From: CAVVEQ01 sp963747315
Lineage (GTDB): Bacteria; Chloroflexota; Anaerolineae; Anaerolineales; Anaerolineaceae
Assembly: GCA_963747315.1 (NCBI GenBank)
Contig: CAVVEQ010000013.1
Location: forward strand, 682,001-746,000
DNA length: 64,000 bases
Reading direction: 5' to 3'
Of the stretch, positions 33,410 to 43,572 are shown piece after piece. A program made the translations under genes and the position numbers. A model generated the notes under the pieces. It searched no databases, was not told the origin of the DNA, and saw only the letters and a list, made by a program, of their open reading frames with translations. How positions within the stretch are numbered: the stretch's first letter is position 1; each line of letters begins with the position of its first letter.

Positions 33410-35089
33410 ATGGCAGAAAACCCGCAGGAACCAATCCAGGATATTCATTTCCAGGTTATCCGCACCATCGATGGGCAGGAGTTCAAATCGCTGGTGCAGG
33501 CCAGCCTCACCTGGCTGCGAACCAACCAGCAAATGATCAATGCACTAAATGTTTTTCCAGTTCCGGATGGCGATACTGGTACGAACATGCTCCTAACCAT
33601 GCAATCTGCATATAACGAGATCGCTGAGTCCCCTGAGACCAGGATTGGTTCTATAGCTCATGACCTTGCGCAAGGCGCTCTTCTTGGAGCCAGGGGTAAC
33701 TCCGGTGTGATCCTTTCCCAAATTTGGAGAGGTTTCGCACGTGCCATGGATAACCTAGAAACGATGGATGCAGACCTATTCGTCAAAGGCTTGATTGAGG
33801 CAAAGAATACAGCCTATAAAGGAGTCGTTCGCCCCGTAGAAGGCACGATCCTTACTGTAGCGAAAGACATTGCTGCGGCAGCCGAGGAGGCTGCATTTGA
33901 ATCCAACGACCTAATGAAGGTTTTGGAAGCAGTGGTGGATGCAGCAAATGAATCCGTGCGACGAACACCTGATTTGCTCCCAATTCTGAAACAGGCCGGC
34001 GTTGTGGATTCAGGTGGTAAAGGTTTATATATCATTTTGGAAGGCATGCTCCGATCTTCCAAAGGTTATTCCCTGGAAACTCCGCTCGTTATGGTTCAGC
34101 CACTGGAAGGGATGAATCTTCAAAATGTCAAAGACAGTGTTGAAGAAGGGCAGGATTATGAGGTTGTTGTCGATTTCAAACCCGAAGGTAACCTTGACCT
34201 GCACAATTTCTATGAAGGGTTGACTGATATTGGTACATCCATTCAGGTGGGTGAAGGGGATGGCATGTACAGGATGCACATTCATGTTGAGACCGACAGG
34301 CGATACGAGCCGATAGATTACACAATGAGATTTGGCACCATCACAAAAGTTGCCATGGAAAACCTCATCGAACAAACCGGCGGAGATGGCGCCGGTGGCA
34401 GTAATCAACTGGATCTAGCGGAAGTTCAACCTGGACAAATCGCTGTCGTCGTCGTTTCCCCAGGCGATGGGATCTCCCGGATCTTTGCCAGCCTTGGTGC
34501 AGCTGCCATAGTCCAAGGCGGCCAGACCATGAATCCCAGCACTGAGGAGATTCTGAGATCTTTTGAAAACCTTCCAACAGAGAAGATCATCATTCTGCCA
34601 AATAATAAGAATATAATTCTCGCCGCTGAATCCGCCGCTTCGATGACAGTGAAGACGGTTAAGGTTATTCGCAGCAAAAATGTACCCCAGGGTCTGTCCG
34701 CCATCCTGCGGCTTGATCCGGATGGCGATTTCGATTCAATGGTAGATCAAATGGATGAATCGCTCACTGATATAGAAACTGGAGAGATCACCACTGCAAC
34801 AAGGACCGTACAGATCAACGAGGTGGATGTGAAGGAAGGGGAAGTTATCGCTCTTCACAACGGGCAATTGATCAAATCTGCGACCTCGCTTGAAGAAGCC
34901 TGTTTCGAATTTCTTAACAATGCTGGAACAAATGAACGCGAGCGCATTACCATTTTCTATGGATCGAATATCGAGCGACCTCACGTAAATGAGATCGCAG
35001 ACTTGATCCGCGCCAAATATCCAAAGCAGGAACTTGAAATTCACGAAGGCGGTCAACCGCATTACCAATTTATCATATCTGTTGAATAA
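33410..35089 (+). CDS. DhaL-domain fatty-acid kinase subunit (FakA/YloV-like)
   Basis: The 559-residue protein starts at ATG 33410 behind AGGAGT. Residues about 20-215 form a DhaL ATP-binding domain with NVFPVPDGDTGTNMLLTM, GARGNSGVILSQIWRG and VDSGGKGLYIILEG. The middle and C-terminal regions match YloV/FakA (VVSPGDGISRIFASLGAAAIVQGGQ, IILPNNKNIILAAE, IFYGS). FakA phosphorylates fatty acids bound to FakB (DegV family). A degV gene follows three bases later, so the two are likely a FakAB pair feeding exogenous fatty acids to phospholipids. Confidence 0.88.
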   Translation: MAENPQEPIQDIHFQVIRTIDGQEFKSLVQASLTWLRTNQQMINALNVFPVPDGDTGTNMLLTMQSAYNEIAESPETRIGSIAHDLAQGALLGARGNSGVILSQIWRGFARAMDNLETMDADLFVKGLIEAKNTAYKGVVRPVEGTILTVAKDIAAAAEEAAFESNDLMKVLEAVVDAANESVRRTPDLLPILKQAGVVDSGGKGLYIILEGMLRSSKGYSLETPLVMVQPLEGMNLQNVKDSVEEGQDYEVVVDFKPEGNLDLHNFYEGLTDIGTSIQVGEGDGMYRMHIHVETDRRYEPIDYTMRFGTITKVAMENLIEQTGGDGAGGSNQLDLAEVQPGQIAVVVVSPGDGISRIFASLGAAAIVQGGQTMNPSTEEILRSFENLPTEKIIILPNNKNIILAAESAASMTVKTVKVIRSKNVPQGLSAILRLDPDGDFDSMVDQMDESLTDIETGEITTATRTVQINEVDVKEGEVIALHNGQLIKSATSLEEACFEFLNNAGTNERERITIFYGSNIERPHVNEIADLIRAKYPKQELEIHEGGQPHYQFIISVE

Positions 35090-35092
35090 CAG

Positions 35093-35934
35093 ATGAATCC
35101 CATCTGTATCCTCACAGACAGCGCTGCACAATTCCCAAATCCTGTATTCCCCGGCAGGGAACACGTCCATTTTTTCGATTTACCGCTGGACATCGCCGAA
35201 AAACGCGAACATGAAAATCTGGTTGTACAAGCCACACCGGAAATATCCATCGATTCCAGAGAAAACCAAAAAGGGAAAAATGCCTCTTCGCAGGATGCTT
35301 TCGGCGAGATTCTACTATCCTTAAATAATACGTACGATGAGATCATCATCCTCACCGCTTCTAGATTCCTAAATCCTTCCTTTTCCATAATTGAAAGAAT
35401 GGTTACGAATTTCAATGGCGGTGCCCGGCTTTTCTTGATTGATACGCAAACGATTTCGACCGGCCAGGGATTTTTAGTGGAGCAAGCGGCACGAGCGGTG
35501 CACGCAGGTGTATCAGTCGCTGAAATTGAAAGAGATATCCGAAAATCCATTCCCCGGATTTTTAATATTCTTTGTACCCCTTCTTTATTCTTCCTCCACC
35601 ATGCCGGGATTATTGACCAACCGCAGGCAGTGGTTAGCGAATTTCTCAATCTTTACCCGATATTTGTGTTAGAGGATGGAAAATTCACCCCGGTCAATAA
35701 AGTTCGCATTATCATGCGGCCATCGAGTCCTTTCAGGAATTCCTTGAAGAATTCGATCATCTCGCTCACATCTCTTTTCTTCATGGGAGTACAGTCCCTT
35801 CATCCGAAATCCGGTTCCTGAAGCAGTTTTGTGATGATGCATTCACTGAGACTTCATTCAGCGAGCACCAACTGAATCCATACCTTTCCGCGATGTTTGG
35901 TACCGGATTCATGGGACTCTTCATTACAGAATAA
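35093..35934 (+). pseudogene. DegV/FakB family fatty-acid-binding protein, frameshifted
   Basis: The first frame reads MNPICILTDSAAQFPNP, TASRFLNPSFS, IDTQTISTGQGFLVEQAA and IFVLEDGKFTPVNKVR. After about 35708 the DegV C-terminus continues in another frame: HAAIESFQEFLEEF, FLHGSTVPSSEI and AMFGTGFMGLFITE, ending at 35934. One base is missing (280 codons plus two bases); adding one to the short A or T run restores NKVR-x-YHAAIESF. Unlike the other frameshifts this is a deletion. FakB binds the fatty acid that FakA phosphorylates. Confidence 0.82.
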
Positions 35935-35971
35935 ATTGTTGATTCTTGGTTTCTTGATTTATCTGCTACGG

Positions 35972-35977
35972 TAAAAT
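35972..35977 (+). promoter_or_regulatory. -10 element giving a leaderless recG transcript
   Basis: TAAAAT at 35972-35977 lies seven bases before ATG 35985, with no Shine-Dalgarno between. The gap from degV (50 bases) is long enough for a separate promoter. Confidence 0.45.
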
Positions 35978-35984
35978 AATAACT

Positions 35985-38462
35985 ATGCCATCCCCTGTTC
36001 AAAACCTCCGAAAATTCCTCAACCTGGAAATTAAACGAAATTTTGATAACCGCGCCATCGTGGGTGGCTTGGATAAGATAAATCCTGTTTGGAGACAGGA
36101 TGCACAACTCTACGGTGTTTCTTCGGAGATGAAAGATGAAATCTCCAACCGCCTTCTGGCATACTCCGATTTACCAATCGAAGATCGGTCCCAATCTATC
36201 TCCGATATGCTCAAATTATTGGATGAAATTCCGGGGGGACTTTCTCCATCGGCAGAGCAAATTCAAAAACCAAGTGTTGAATTGCCAGACAGGCAAAAAT
36301 CTCAACTTCAGGCAGAAGTATCCGGTTCAATCGCACCAGAGTTTTCACAGCAAAAATCGCTGGTTTTTAATACATCCATGCATGGTGCCGGTTTGGATGC
36401 TCCCTTGACTGTGGTTCAAGGAGTTGGACCTGCAAAAGCGTCCATGTTCAAATCAATGGGATTGAACACACTGGAGGATTTGCTCTACTTTTTTCCACGG
36501 CGGTATGATGATTACACGCAGTTAAAACCAATTAATCGCCTGACTGTCAAGGAAAATGTGACTATCATCGCCACCGTCCAGAGCGGCGCTGCCTTCAAAC
36601 GGGGAAAACCTCCCCGCGACATCACCGAGATCATTGTCAGTGATGGGACCAGCCCGCTGCGATTGATTTGGTGGAACCAGACCTGGCCTCTTCGAACCTA
36701 TCGTCCCGGGATGCAAGTGGTGATTGCGGGAAGGGTAGATCTTTTCCTGGGTCGCTTCGTCATTTCCAATCCTGATATTGAACAAATCGAACAGGAACAT
36801 CTTCACACAAACAGGATCGTGCCGGTTTATCCCCTAACTTCCGGCTTGACACAAAAATCGATGCGCAGGATGATGTTCGATACGATCACGTTTTGGGCTC
36901 CCAGGGTACAGGAATACCTTCCAGCCAAGGTTAAAGACTCTACCGGCGTTACCGACCTCGCTAATGCGTTGCTGCAAATTCATTTCCCGGAAAATTTCGA
37001 TGACCTGCAAATCGCCCGGGATCGATTGGCCTTCGATGAGATCTTCCTTCTGCAAATCGGTGTTCTGCAACAAAAACGTGCCTGGCAGGAACTCACCTCC
37101 GAGCGTTTCACTTTACCCCAGGAACGGGTCAACGGTATTATTGAAACTCTTCCATTTGGGTTGACTTCCGCCCAAACCAAGGTTATTGAACAAATAATCC
37201 GTGACCTTAATTCGACACATCCGATGAACCGACTCCTTCAGGGAGATGTCGGGTCCGGAAAAACCGTCGTCGCTGGTTTGGCCGCTGCCATCCTCGCTGA
37301 AAATGGTGCCCAAAGCGCTCTCCTTGCGCCTACGAGCATTCTAGCCAGTCAGCATTACAAAACACTTACCCATTTATTCTCTTCAAATGAAAATGCTGTT
37401 TTCCCATTCAGACAGAAAGAGATCCGTCTCCTTATCGGCGATACTCCAGATGCTGAGAAAGTGGAGATCCGCGAGCTGCTCGCCGAGGGGAAGATTAAAC
37501 TGCTCATTGGTACCCATGCTCTTCTCGAAGAACCGGTGATTTTTAAAAACCTTCACCTTGCAGTGATCGATGAGCAGCACCGTTTCGGGGTGGAGCAGCG
37601 CGCAATCCTGCGTTCCAAGGGGAAAAATCCCCACCTGCTTGTAATGACCGCCACTCCCATCCCCCGTTCGCTCGCTCTCACGGTCTATGGCGACCTGGAT
37701 GTTTCCATCCTGGATGAGATGCCTGTAGGTCGAAAACCTGTCGAAACCCGGATAATTTACCCGCTGGAGCGTGAAGGCGTATATTCATTTATCCGCAAAG
37801 AGGTGGAAAACGGCAGGCAGGCTTTCATCGTTTACCCTTTGATCGACCAGGGGGATAACGAGTCCTTTTTATCTGCTGTCAATGAATACGAGCGGCTTCA
37901 AAAAGAAATATTCCCTGATTTACACTTGGGGTTGCTTCATGGTAGGCTTCGAACAGATGAAAAAGATTCCGTAATGGATAATTTCCGCAGAAATGAAACC
38001 AGTATCCTGGTTACAACCACCGTTATTGAAGTTGGAGTGGATGTCCCTAACGCGACAATTATGATGATCGAAGGAGCAAATCGCTTTGGTCTTGCCCAGC
38101 TTCACCAACTTCGCGGCAGGGTCGGTCGGGGAACAGAGAGTTCCTACTGCCTCCTCCTCCCAGATACAGAGGACGAGATTGAAAACCAGCGGCTTTCAGT
38201 GATGGTTTCCACAAACGATGGATTTGTTCTCGCGGAAAAAGACCTCGAGCAGCGCGGGCCGGGTGAATTCCTGGGAACTCGGCAATCCGGTTACACACCA
38301 CTTCGAATGGCCAATCTTACCGATATTCATCTTGTGGAGAAGGCTCGTTCCGAAGCTCTAAGCTTGTTCGAAATTGATCCTGAACTTACCGACCCCGCTC
38401 TTGTACCTCTACTTCATAAAGTTCAATCTTTTTGGTCTCCCGGTAAAAGTGATATTAGCTAG
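35985..38462 (+). CDS. recG: ATP-dependent DNA helicase RecG
   Basis: The 825-residue protein is longer than E. coli RecG (693) because of about 130 extra N-terminal residues, seen in several lineages. The wedge/OB region includes VQGVGPAKASMFKSMG and DLLYFFPRRYDDYT. Helicase motifs follow: LLQGDVGSGKTVVA (I), LLAPTSILASQH (Ia), VIDEQHRFGVEQR (II, DEQH), VMTATPIPRSLALT (III), VTTTVIEVGVDVPNATIM and QLHQLRGRVGRG (VI). RecG remodels stalled forks and branched DNA. coaD begins eight bases after the stop. Confidence 0.95.
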   Translation: MPSPVQNLRKFLNLEIKRNFDNRAIVGGLDKINPVWRQDAQLYGVSSEMKDEISNRLLAYSDLPIEDRSQSISDMLKLLDEIPGGLSPSAEQIQKPSVELPDRQKSQLQAEVSGSIAPEFSQQKSLVFNTSMHGAGLDAPLTVVQGVGPAKASMFKSMGLNTLEDLLYFFPRRYDDYTQLKPINRLTVKENVTIIATVQSGAAFKRGKPPRDITEIIVSDGTSPLRLIWWNQTWPLRTYRPGMQVVIAGRVDLFLGRFVISNPDIEQIEQEHLHTNRIVPVYPLTSGLTQKSMRRMMFDTITFWAPRVQEYLPAKVKDSTGVTDLANALLQIHFPENFDDLQIARDRLAFDEIFLLQIGVLQQKRAWQELTSERFTLPQERVNGIIETLPFGLTSAQTKVIEQIIRDLNSTHPMNRLLQGDVGSGKTVVAGLAAAILAENGAQSALLAPTSILASQHYKTLTHLFSSNENAVFPFRQKEIRLLIGDTPDAEKVEIRELLAEGKIKLLIGTHALLEEPVIFKNLHLAVIDEQHRFGVEQRAILRSKGKNPHLLVMTATPIPRSLALTVYGDLDVSILDEMPVGRKPVETRIIYPLEREGVYSFIRKEVENGRQAFIVYPLIDQGDNESFLSAVNEYERLQKEIFPDLHLGLLHGRLRTDEKDSVMDNFRRNETSILVTTTVIEVGVDVPNATIMMIEGANRFGLAQLHQLRGRVGRGTESSYCLLLPDTEDEIENQRLSVMVSTNDGFVLAEKDLEQRGPGEFLGTRQSGYTPLRMANLTDIHLVEKARSEALSLFEIDPELTDPALVPLLHKVQSFWSPGKSDIS

Positions 38463-38470
38463 GAGGGAAC

Positions 38471-38995
38471 ATGGTTAAAGCAGTTTTTCCAGGCACGTTT
38501 GACCCGATTCATTTCGGACATATCGACATCGCAACCCGGGCATCCTGCATTTTTGATGAATTGATTGTCGCGGTATATGACAGGCCGCTAAAAAACCTGC
38601 TTTTCTTACCGGACGAACGCATTCGAATGGTAACGAAAGCATTCTCCGGAAACGGCAAGATCCATGTTCAGGGCTACAGCGGGTTGACCGTGGATTTTTG
38701 TAAGAAGATCGATGCGCAAGTGATCGTTCGTGGATTGCGAGTGTTTTCTGATTTTGAACATGAGTTCCGCATGGCTTTAGCCAATCATCGCCTTGCCGCA
38801 GATATAGAAGTGATCGCGCTCATCACCAGCGAGGAACATTCCTTTTTATCATCCACAACCGTTCGTGAAATTGCCGCCCTCGGGGGAGATATCAGCAGTA
38901 TGGTTCCAGCGTTCATCCATGAAGCTTTGAAGATTAAATTCTCGGAATTCGGTGAATCCAGGAACGATCTTCCGATCACTTCTCTCAGAGATTAA
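38471..38995 (+). CDS. coaD: Phosphopantetheine adenylyltransferase
   Basis: The 174-residue nucleotidyltransferase has FPGTFDPIHFGHIDIATRA (T/HxGH motif), RPLKNLLFLPDERI, VIVRGLRVFSDFEHEFRMA and FLSSTTVREIAALGGDIS. It makes dephospho-CoA from 4'-phosphopantetheine and ATP. GGAGG precedes the start. It follows recG by eight bases. rsmD, its usual neighbour, is at 6 kb instead. Confidence 0.95.
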   Translation: MVKAVFPGTFDPIHFGHIDIATRASCIFDELIVAVYDRPLKNLLFLPDERIRMVTKAFSGNGKIHVQGYSGLTVDFCKKIDAQVIVRGLRVFSDFEHEFRMALANHRLAADIEVIALITSEEHSFLSSTTVREIAALGGDISSMVPAFIHEALKIKFSEFGESRNDLPITSLRD

Positions 38996-39063
38996 TACGC
39001 TATAATTATTTTGGCGTAATTATTGCACCCTCCATCCTTAAGTTCGATTTTGAGGAGATTTCG

Positions 39064-39561
39064 ATGGACATCCTGCATCTTGTAGACCGGCTCGAAGAGC
39101 TTTTTGATGAAAGCCGTCCAATCTGGTTCACGCATAGCGTGATGATCGATGAGGACAAAATCCTTGATCTGATCGATCAAATGAGGGTGTCCATTCCCGA
39201 AGAGATTAAGAAATCCCAGCAGCTTCTTGCCCAAAGCGACCGCATCATTGCAAAAGCCAAGGAGGAAGCAGCGAATATTGTTTCCATGTCTAAAGAGAAA
39301 AGTGACGAGCTCATTCAGCACGATGCCATCGTTCTGGCAGCCCAGGCGCGGGCCGACCAGATTGTCGCGCAAGCTCGCAACGAAGCCGAGAATATCCGTA
39401 AAGACGCAGATATGTACTCCCTGGAGAGCCTGACACGCCTTGAAATGGAAATTGACCGTACCTTGAATCAGGTTCGCAATGGCATCCAGGTGCTTCAATC
39501 CGAAAAGAAGCCGGCATCGCCCCCGCAACCCCCTCCTGAAAAACCGGTCTCACAGACGTAA
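39064..39561 (+). CDS. Coiled-coil protein of the DivIVA/SepIVA-like type
   Basis: The 165-residue protein starts behind GAGGAG. The first 65 residues (DILHLVDRLEELFDE, DEDKILDLIDQMRVSIPEE) resemble the N-terminus of actinobacterial SepIVA (Rv2927c type). A coiled coil of about 80 residues follows, rich in Ala-Glu-Arg heptads (AQARADQIVAQARNEAENIR), then a Pro-rich tail. There is no TM segment. SepIVA organises cell-wall synthesis at the septum or pole. A TATAAT lies at 39001-39006. The gene ends in a strong terminator. The assignment is by pattern and by position beside coaD. Confidence 0.7.
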   Translation: MDILHLVDRLEELFDESRPIWFTHSVMIDEDKILDLIDQMRVSIPEEIKKSQQLLAQSDRIIAKAKEEAANIVSMSKEKSDELIQHDAIVLAAQARADQIVAQARNEAENIRKDADMYSLESLTRLEMEIDRTLNQVRNGIQVLQSEKKPASPPQPPPEKPVSQT

Positions 39562-39582
39562 AAAGCCCTTTCGGGCTTTTTT
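39561..39582. terminator. Strong intrinsic terminator between convergent genes
   Basis: AAAAGCCC (39561-39568) pairs with GGGCTTTT (39573-39580) over a TTTC loop, followed by further T residues. It is symmetrical and should terminate both the coiled-coil gene and lon. Confidence 0.92.
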
Positions 39583-39584
39583 TA

Positions 39585-42053
39585 TCATTTTTCAATTCTG
39601 ATTGGTATTTGTGGTGGTGAATGTTTTTCCGAGGCAGGATGAAGCGCAATCGAGATGACTTCATCCATGTGGCTAACAGGTCGAATCGCCATATCGGTTA
39701 TCACTTTAGGCGGCACATCCACAAGGTCCTTCATGTTCTTTTCTGGCAATAGTACCCGTTTTATCCCGGATCTATGAGCTGCCAGGATCTTTTCACGGAC
39801 TCCTCCAATGGGCAACACCTTCCCACGCAGAGTGATTTCACCGGTCATGCCCACGTCCTTATAAATCTTACGTCCTGTGAAAGCTGAGAGCAGCGCGGCA
39901 GCAATCGTTATTCCTGCACTCGGTCCATCTTTGGGAATGGCACCCTCAGGGATGTGAATGTGCACATCAACGCGTTCATAAATATCGGGGGAGATATTAA
40001 ATACTTTCGAACGTGATTTTAGATAGGAAAGTGCTGCTTGAGCGGATTCCTGCATAATATCGCCGATTTGACCGGTTATCTGAAGGGTCCCCTTGCCCTC
40101 CAGGATCAGGACCTCCACAGGCATGATCTCCCCGCCATTTTCTGTCCAGGCAATCGCCGTGGCCACCCCAACCTCATCTTTTCTTTCCGCTTCTGTCAGG
40201 AAGAATTGTGGGGGTCCAAGGAAGGTTTCCACATCAGCAGGTTTGATCCTTCTAGGAAAAGTCTTCCCTTCTGATTTTAGGCGTGCCACTTTACGGCAGA
40301 TCCTGCCGAGCTCCCGTTCCAGATTACGCACACCAGCTTCGTACGTGAACTCACGGATTGTTTTCTTGATAGCTGATTCAGAGAATCCGGTTTCCTTTCG
40401 CTTCAGCCCGCTTTCGTCAATCTGACGAGGAACTAGGAACCGCTTGGAAATTTCCAATTTTTCTTCTTCTATATAGCCCGGAAATTCCAGCACCTCCATC
40501 CTATCAAGCAGGGCAGAAGGGATCGAAGAAAGGCTGTTGGCAGTGGTGATGAACATCACCTGCGAGAGATCATAAGATACTTCGAGGTAATGATCGGAGA
40601 AATTCGAATTTTGTTCCGGGTCAAGCACTTCAAGCAATGCCGAAGATGGGTCACCACGGAAATCCGTTCCCAATTTGTCGATCTCATCCAGCATGAAGAG
40701 GGGATTGACTGTTCCAGCTTTCTTCATCGTTTGAATGATTCTGCCAGGCATGGCACCTATATATGTTCTGCGATGACCGCGGATCTCTGCTTCGTCGCGC
40801 ACGCCTCCCAACGAGACTCGCACGAATTTTCTACCCAGCGCTTCAGCGATGGATTTTCCCAGCGATGTCTTCCCGGTACCTGGTGGACCCACAAAGCAAA
40901 GAATGGGCTGTCGAAGGCGTTTCGGTTTCAGGCTCCTAACTGCGATGTATTCAAGGATGCGGTCTTTGGCTTTCCCAAGGCCGTAATGATACCGTTCGAG
41001 GATATCACCGGCGTGGGTTACATCGAGGTTATCGTCGGTTTGGTCTTTCCATGGGAGATCAAGGATCCAATCCACATAATTCCGAATGATGCTAACCTCA
41101 GGAGACATTGCCATCATCTGGCTCAAACGTTCCACCTCTTTCAAGGCCACCTTTTGAACATCATCCGGCAACTGGGTTTGTTCAACCCGTTCTTTGAGCT
41201 CCTTGATCTCTCTCGTCCAGATATCTCCTTCGCCCAATTCATTCTGAATGGCTCGCATCTGTTCCCGTAGGAAAAATTCGCGCTGGGTTCGGTCAACTTC
41301 ACTCTGAACCCGGGTTTGGATCTCGTCCTCAAGCTGTAGCACATCCAGTTCTTGTGCAAGCAGCCAGTTGAGTTTTTTCAATCGTTCTTCCGGGTTGAGA
41401 ATTGTGAGAAGAGCTTGCCTTTCCTCAAAAGGGAAGGTTATCGCAGTCGCCACCATGTCCGCTAACCATCCGGGTTCTTGAATGTTCATGGAGAACAATT
41501 GGGCTTCATCAGGCAGCGAGCGGTCCAAACGAACACACCGCTCGAAAAGGTCCCGGGTAGTCCGCATCAATGCTTCGATTCTCCGGTCGGTTTTTACAGA
41601 TTCGATGATCGGCTGGACTTTCACTTTTATATATGGATCAGTCTGGGTAAATTCCACGATCTGCATCCGATGCCGCCCCTGAATAAGCGCGGAATGGTTA
41701 CCTTCGGAAAGGTTCAGCAGCCTACCAACAGCCACCTCGACTCCGATCGGTAGAAAATCGCGCGATTTGGGATCATCGACCCCCTGCTCGCGAACCATCA
41801 GCCCGATCAGGGTGGAGTAATCCTCCTGGGCAGCCTTCACAGCAGCGAGATTTACTCCCTGAGAAATAAAAACTGGTGCCACCATGTGGGGGAAAATGAC
41901 CACATCCCGAAGGATCAATGCAGGGAGTTCAATGAATCCATCGTTTCCAATGGCTGCATCCGGGATCTGGTAAAGCTCTTCCGTCCTTTGGTATAAAGCT
42001 GTAGGAAGGTCTTCTGAATTGTCTTTAAACTGTGGCCAAGATATTTCTTTCAT
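39585..42053 (-). CDS. lon: ATP-dependent protease Lon
   Basis: The 822-residue protein has the LonA layout: N-terminal substrate domain (ALILRDVVIFPHMVAPVFI), coiled coil, AAA+ module with GPPGTGKTSLGKSIA and FMLDEIDKLG, and C-terminal Ser-Lys peptidase with PKDGPSAGITI (Ser) and GEITLRGKVLPIGGVREK (Lys). It degrades misfolded and regulatory proteins. An N-terminal extension of about 35 residues precedes the usual start. AGGA precedes the ATG. It lies 21 bases downstream of folC. Confidence 0.95.
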   Translation of the reverse strand: MKEISWPQFKDNSEDLPTALYQRTEELYQIPDAAIGNDGFIELPALILRDVVIFPHMVAPVFISQGVNLAAVKAAQEDYSTLIGLMVREQGVDDPKSRDFLPIGVEVAVGRLLNLSEGNHSALIQGRHRMQIVEFTQTDPYIKVKVQPIIESVKTDRRIEALMRTTRDLFERCVRLDRSLPDEAQLFSMNIQEPGWLADMVATAITFPFEERQALLTILNPEERLKKLNWLLAQELDVLQLEDEIQTRVQSEVDRTQREFFLREQMRAIQNELGEGDIWTREIKELKERVEQTQLPDDVQKVALKEVERLSQMMAMSPEVSIIRNYVDWILDLPWKDQTDDNLDVTHAGDILERYHYGLGKAKDRILEYIAVRSLKPKRLRQPILCFVGPPGTGKTSLGKSIAEALGRKFVRVSLGGVRDEAEIRGHRRTYIGAMPGRIIQTMKKAGTVNPLFMLDEIDKLGTDFRGDPSSALLEVLDPEQNSNFSDHYLEVSYDLSQVMFITTANSLSSIPSALLDRMEVLEFPGYIEEEKLEISKRFLVPRQIDESGLKRKETGFSESAIKKTIREFTYEAGVRNLERELGRICRKVARLKSEGKTFPRRIKPADVETFLGPPQFFLTEAERKDEVGVATAIAWTENGGEIMPVEVLILEGKGTLQITGQIGDIMQESAQAALSYLKSRSKVFNISPDIYERVDVHIHIPEGAIPKDGPSAGITIAAALLSAFTGRKIYKDVGMTGEITLRGKVLPIGGVREKILAAHRSGIKRVLLPEKNMKDLVDVPPKVITDMAIRPVSHMDEVISIALHPASEKHSPPQIPIRIEK

Positions 42054-42074
42054 GTTTTTCCTAAACCGGGATTT

Positions 42075-43464
42075 TCAACTTCCCGCTTCCATTCTCTCTT
42101 TTTGTAAAAATATTTCTTTGATGCCGGCAGCGATAAAAATGCTCCCGGCTGCCACTACGGCCGCTTCTCCATCAGCCAATCGTATCGCCTGTCTCAACGC
42201 CTCTTCGAGGGGCAACACAGCACTTGCTTTCACCCCATGAGAGTGGGCAAGGGTCACCAAGATCTGCTGCATTACTCGCCCTTGGATGAGTGGATTCTGT
42301 CGCAACCACTTCCCGCACCCTCGGAAGCAGCTCGGTAAACATCCCCTCAATATCCTTATCCTCGGATGCTCCGAATAGCAGGATCACAGGGAGATCGGCG
42401 AGATAATCATCGATGGTCAAGCGTAATTTTAATGCGGAATCCCGGTTATGTGCAGAATCCACAACAATAGGCGGATTCTGTTGAATTACTTCAAATCGTG
42501 CCGGCCAATGAACTTGCTGGAATCCGGTTTTAATTTCTTCTTCACCAATAATCAATCCCTGTTGCTTTAATACCTGTATCACCGAATATGCTGTGGCCGC
42601 ATTTTCCACTTGGTGAAATCCTAGCAACGGAGTAACCAGCCTGGCTGGTTCCCAATCTGATCTGCCGCCGGATTCGATATAGCGATCCACCAAATCCTGC
42701 TCATCTTTAGGCCAGACAAGAATGGTTTGGTTGAAAAGAGAATGTGCCAGTGAAGCATAGAGAAAATCCTTCCCCACCTGGATTACATCTGATTTTCTTT
42801 CAGAGGCGATACGCTCCAGCTCAATCTTCACTTCGCTTGCTTGTGGTCCAATCACCACTGGCTTGCCCGGTTTTATGATACCCCCCTTTTCAAAAGCTAT
42901 CTGGGTGAGAGTGTTTCCAAGAACTTGGATATGATCATAGGAAATTGAGGTGATTACTGATACAAGCGGATCAACTACGTTCGTGGCATCCAGTCTTCCC
43001 CCCAATCCCACTTCAATTACAGCATAATTCACTTTTTGTTCTGCAAAATACATAAAAGCCAGGGCGGTTGTGATTTCAAAAGTCGTCAGTCCTTCCACCT
43101 GGGCGATCACCGGTTTTATCCCATCTACCAGGTCGCTAAGATCTTCCCTTGAGATTGGTGTTTTATCTATTTGAATGCGTTCCGTGTAGTCGATCAAATG
43201 TGGAGAAGAATACAATCCGGTCCGATATCCCCCAGCTTGCAAGACACTGGCGACCATTGCTGAAGTCGATCCTTTTCCTTTTGTCCCTGCAATGTGGATC
43301 ACCTTGTATTTTTGTTGGGGTTTGCCCAATTTTTCCAGAAACAACTGCATTCGATTAATGTCAAAGTTCTCGGCTGCGTTGCGGAAATTTCGGGTAAGAC
43401 TGAAATCGATGAAGCTATAAAGGTAATCCAGAGTATTCTGGTAATGTTTTTCTATATCCATCAC
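42075..43464 (-). pseudogene. folC: Folylpolyglutamate/dihydrofolate synthase, frameshifted near the C-terminus
   Basis: The main frame has FolC motifs: VIHIAGTKGKGSTSAMVASV (P-loop), YSSPHLIDYTERIQI, VIEVGLGGRLDATNVV, ITSISYDHIQVLGNTL, EKGGIIKPGKPVVIG and VVDSAHNRDS. After VVATESTHPR the C-terminus continues in another frame (VMQQILVTLAHSHGVKASAV to ERMEAGS). Removing one G of the GGG at 42279-42281 (minus strand) reconnects them; length is 463 codons plus one base. FolC adds glutamate to folates. Start is GTG 43464 or ATG 43461. The broken tail is the ligand-binding domain, so loss would be serious if real. Confidence 0.88.
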
Positions 43465-43572
43465 TTGGTTTTCCTAAACAGTGAGGGATTGTACCCTTTT
43501 GAAACGATGAATACAAGGATGCGGAGCTGTTCATTGACCATTCTGAATTATTCGGTTAAATTTACACCCGCT

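Noticed and set aside
40590..41270. 226-residue open frame on the plus strand
   Set aside because: It lies fully antisense within lon, which has complete protease motifs. No family motif or ribosome site supports it.
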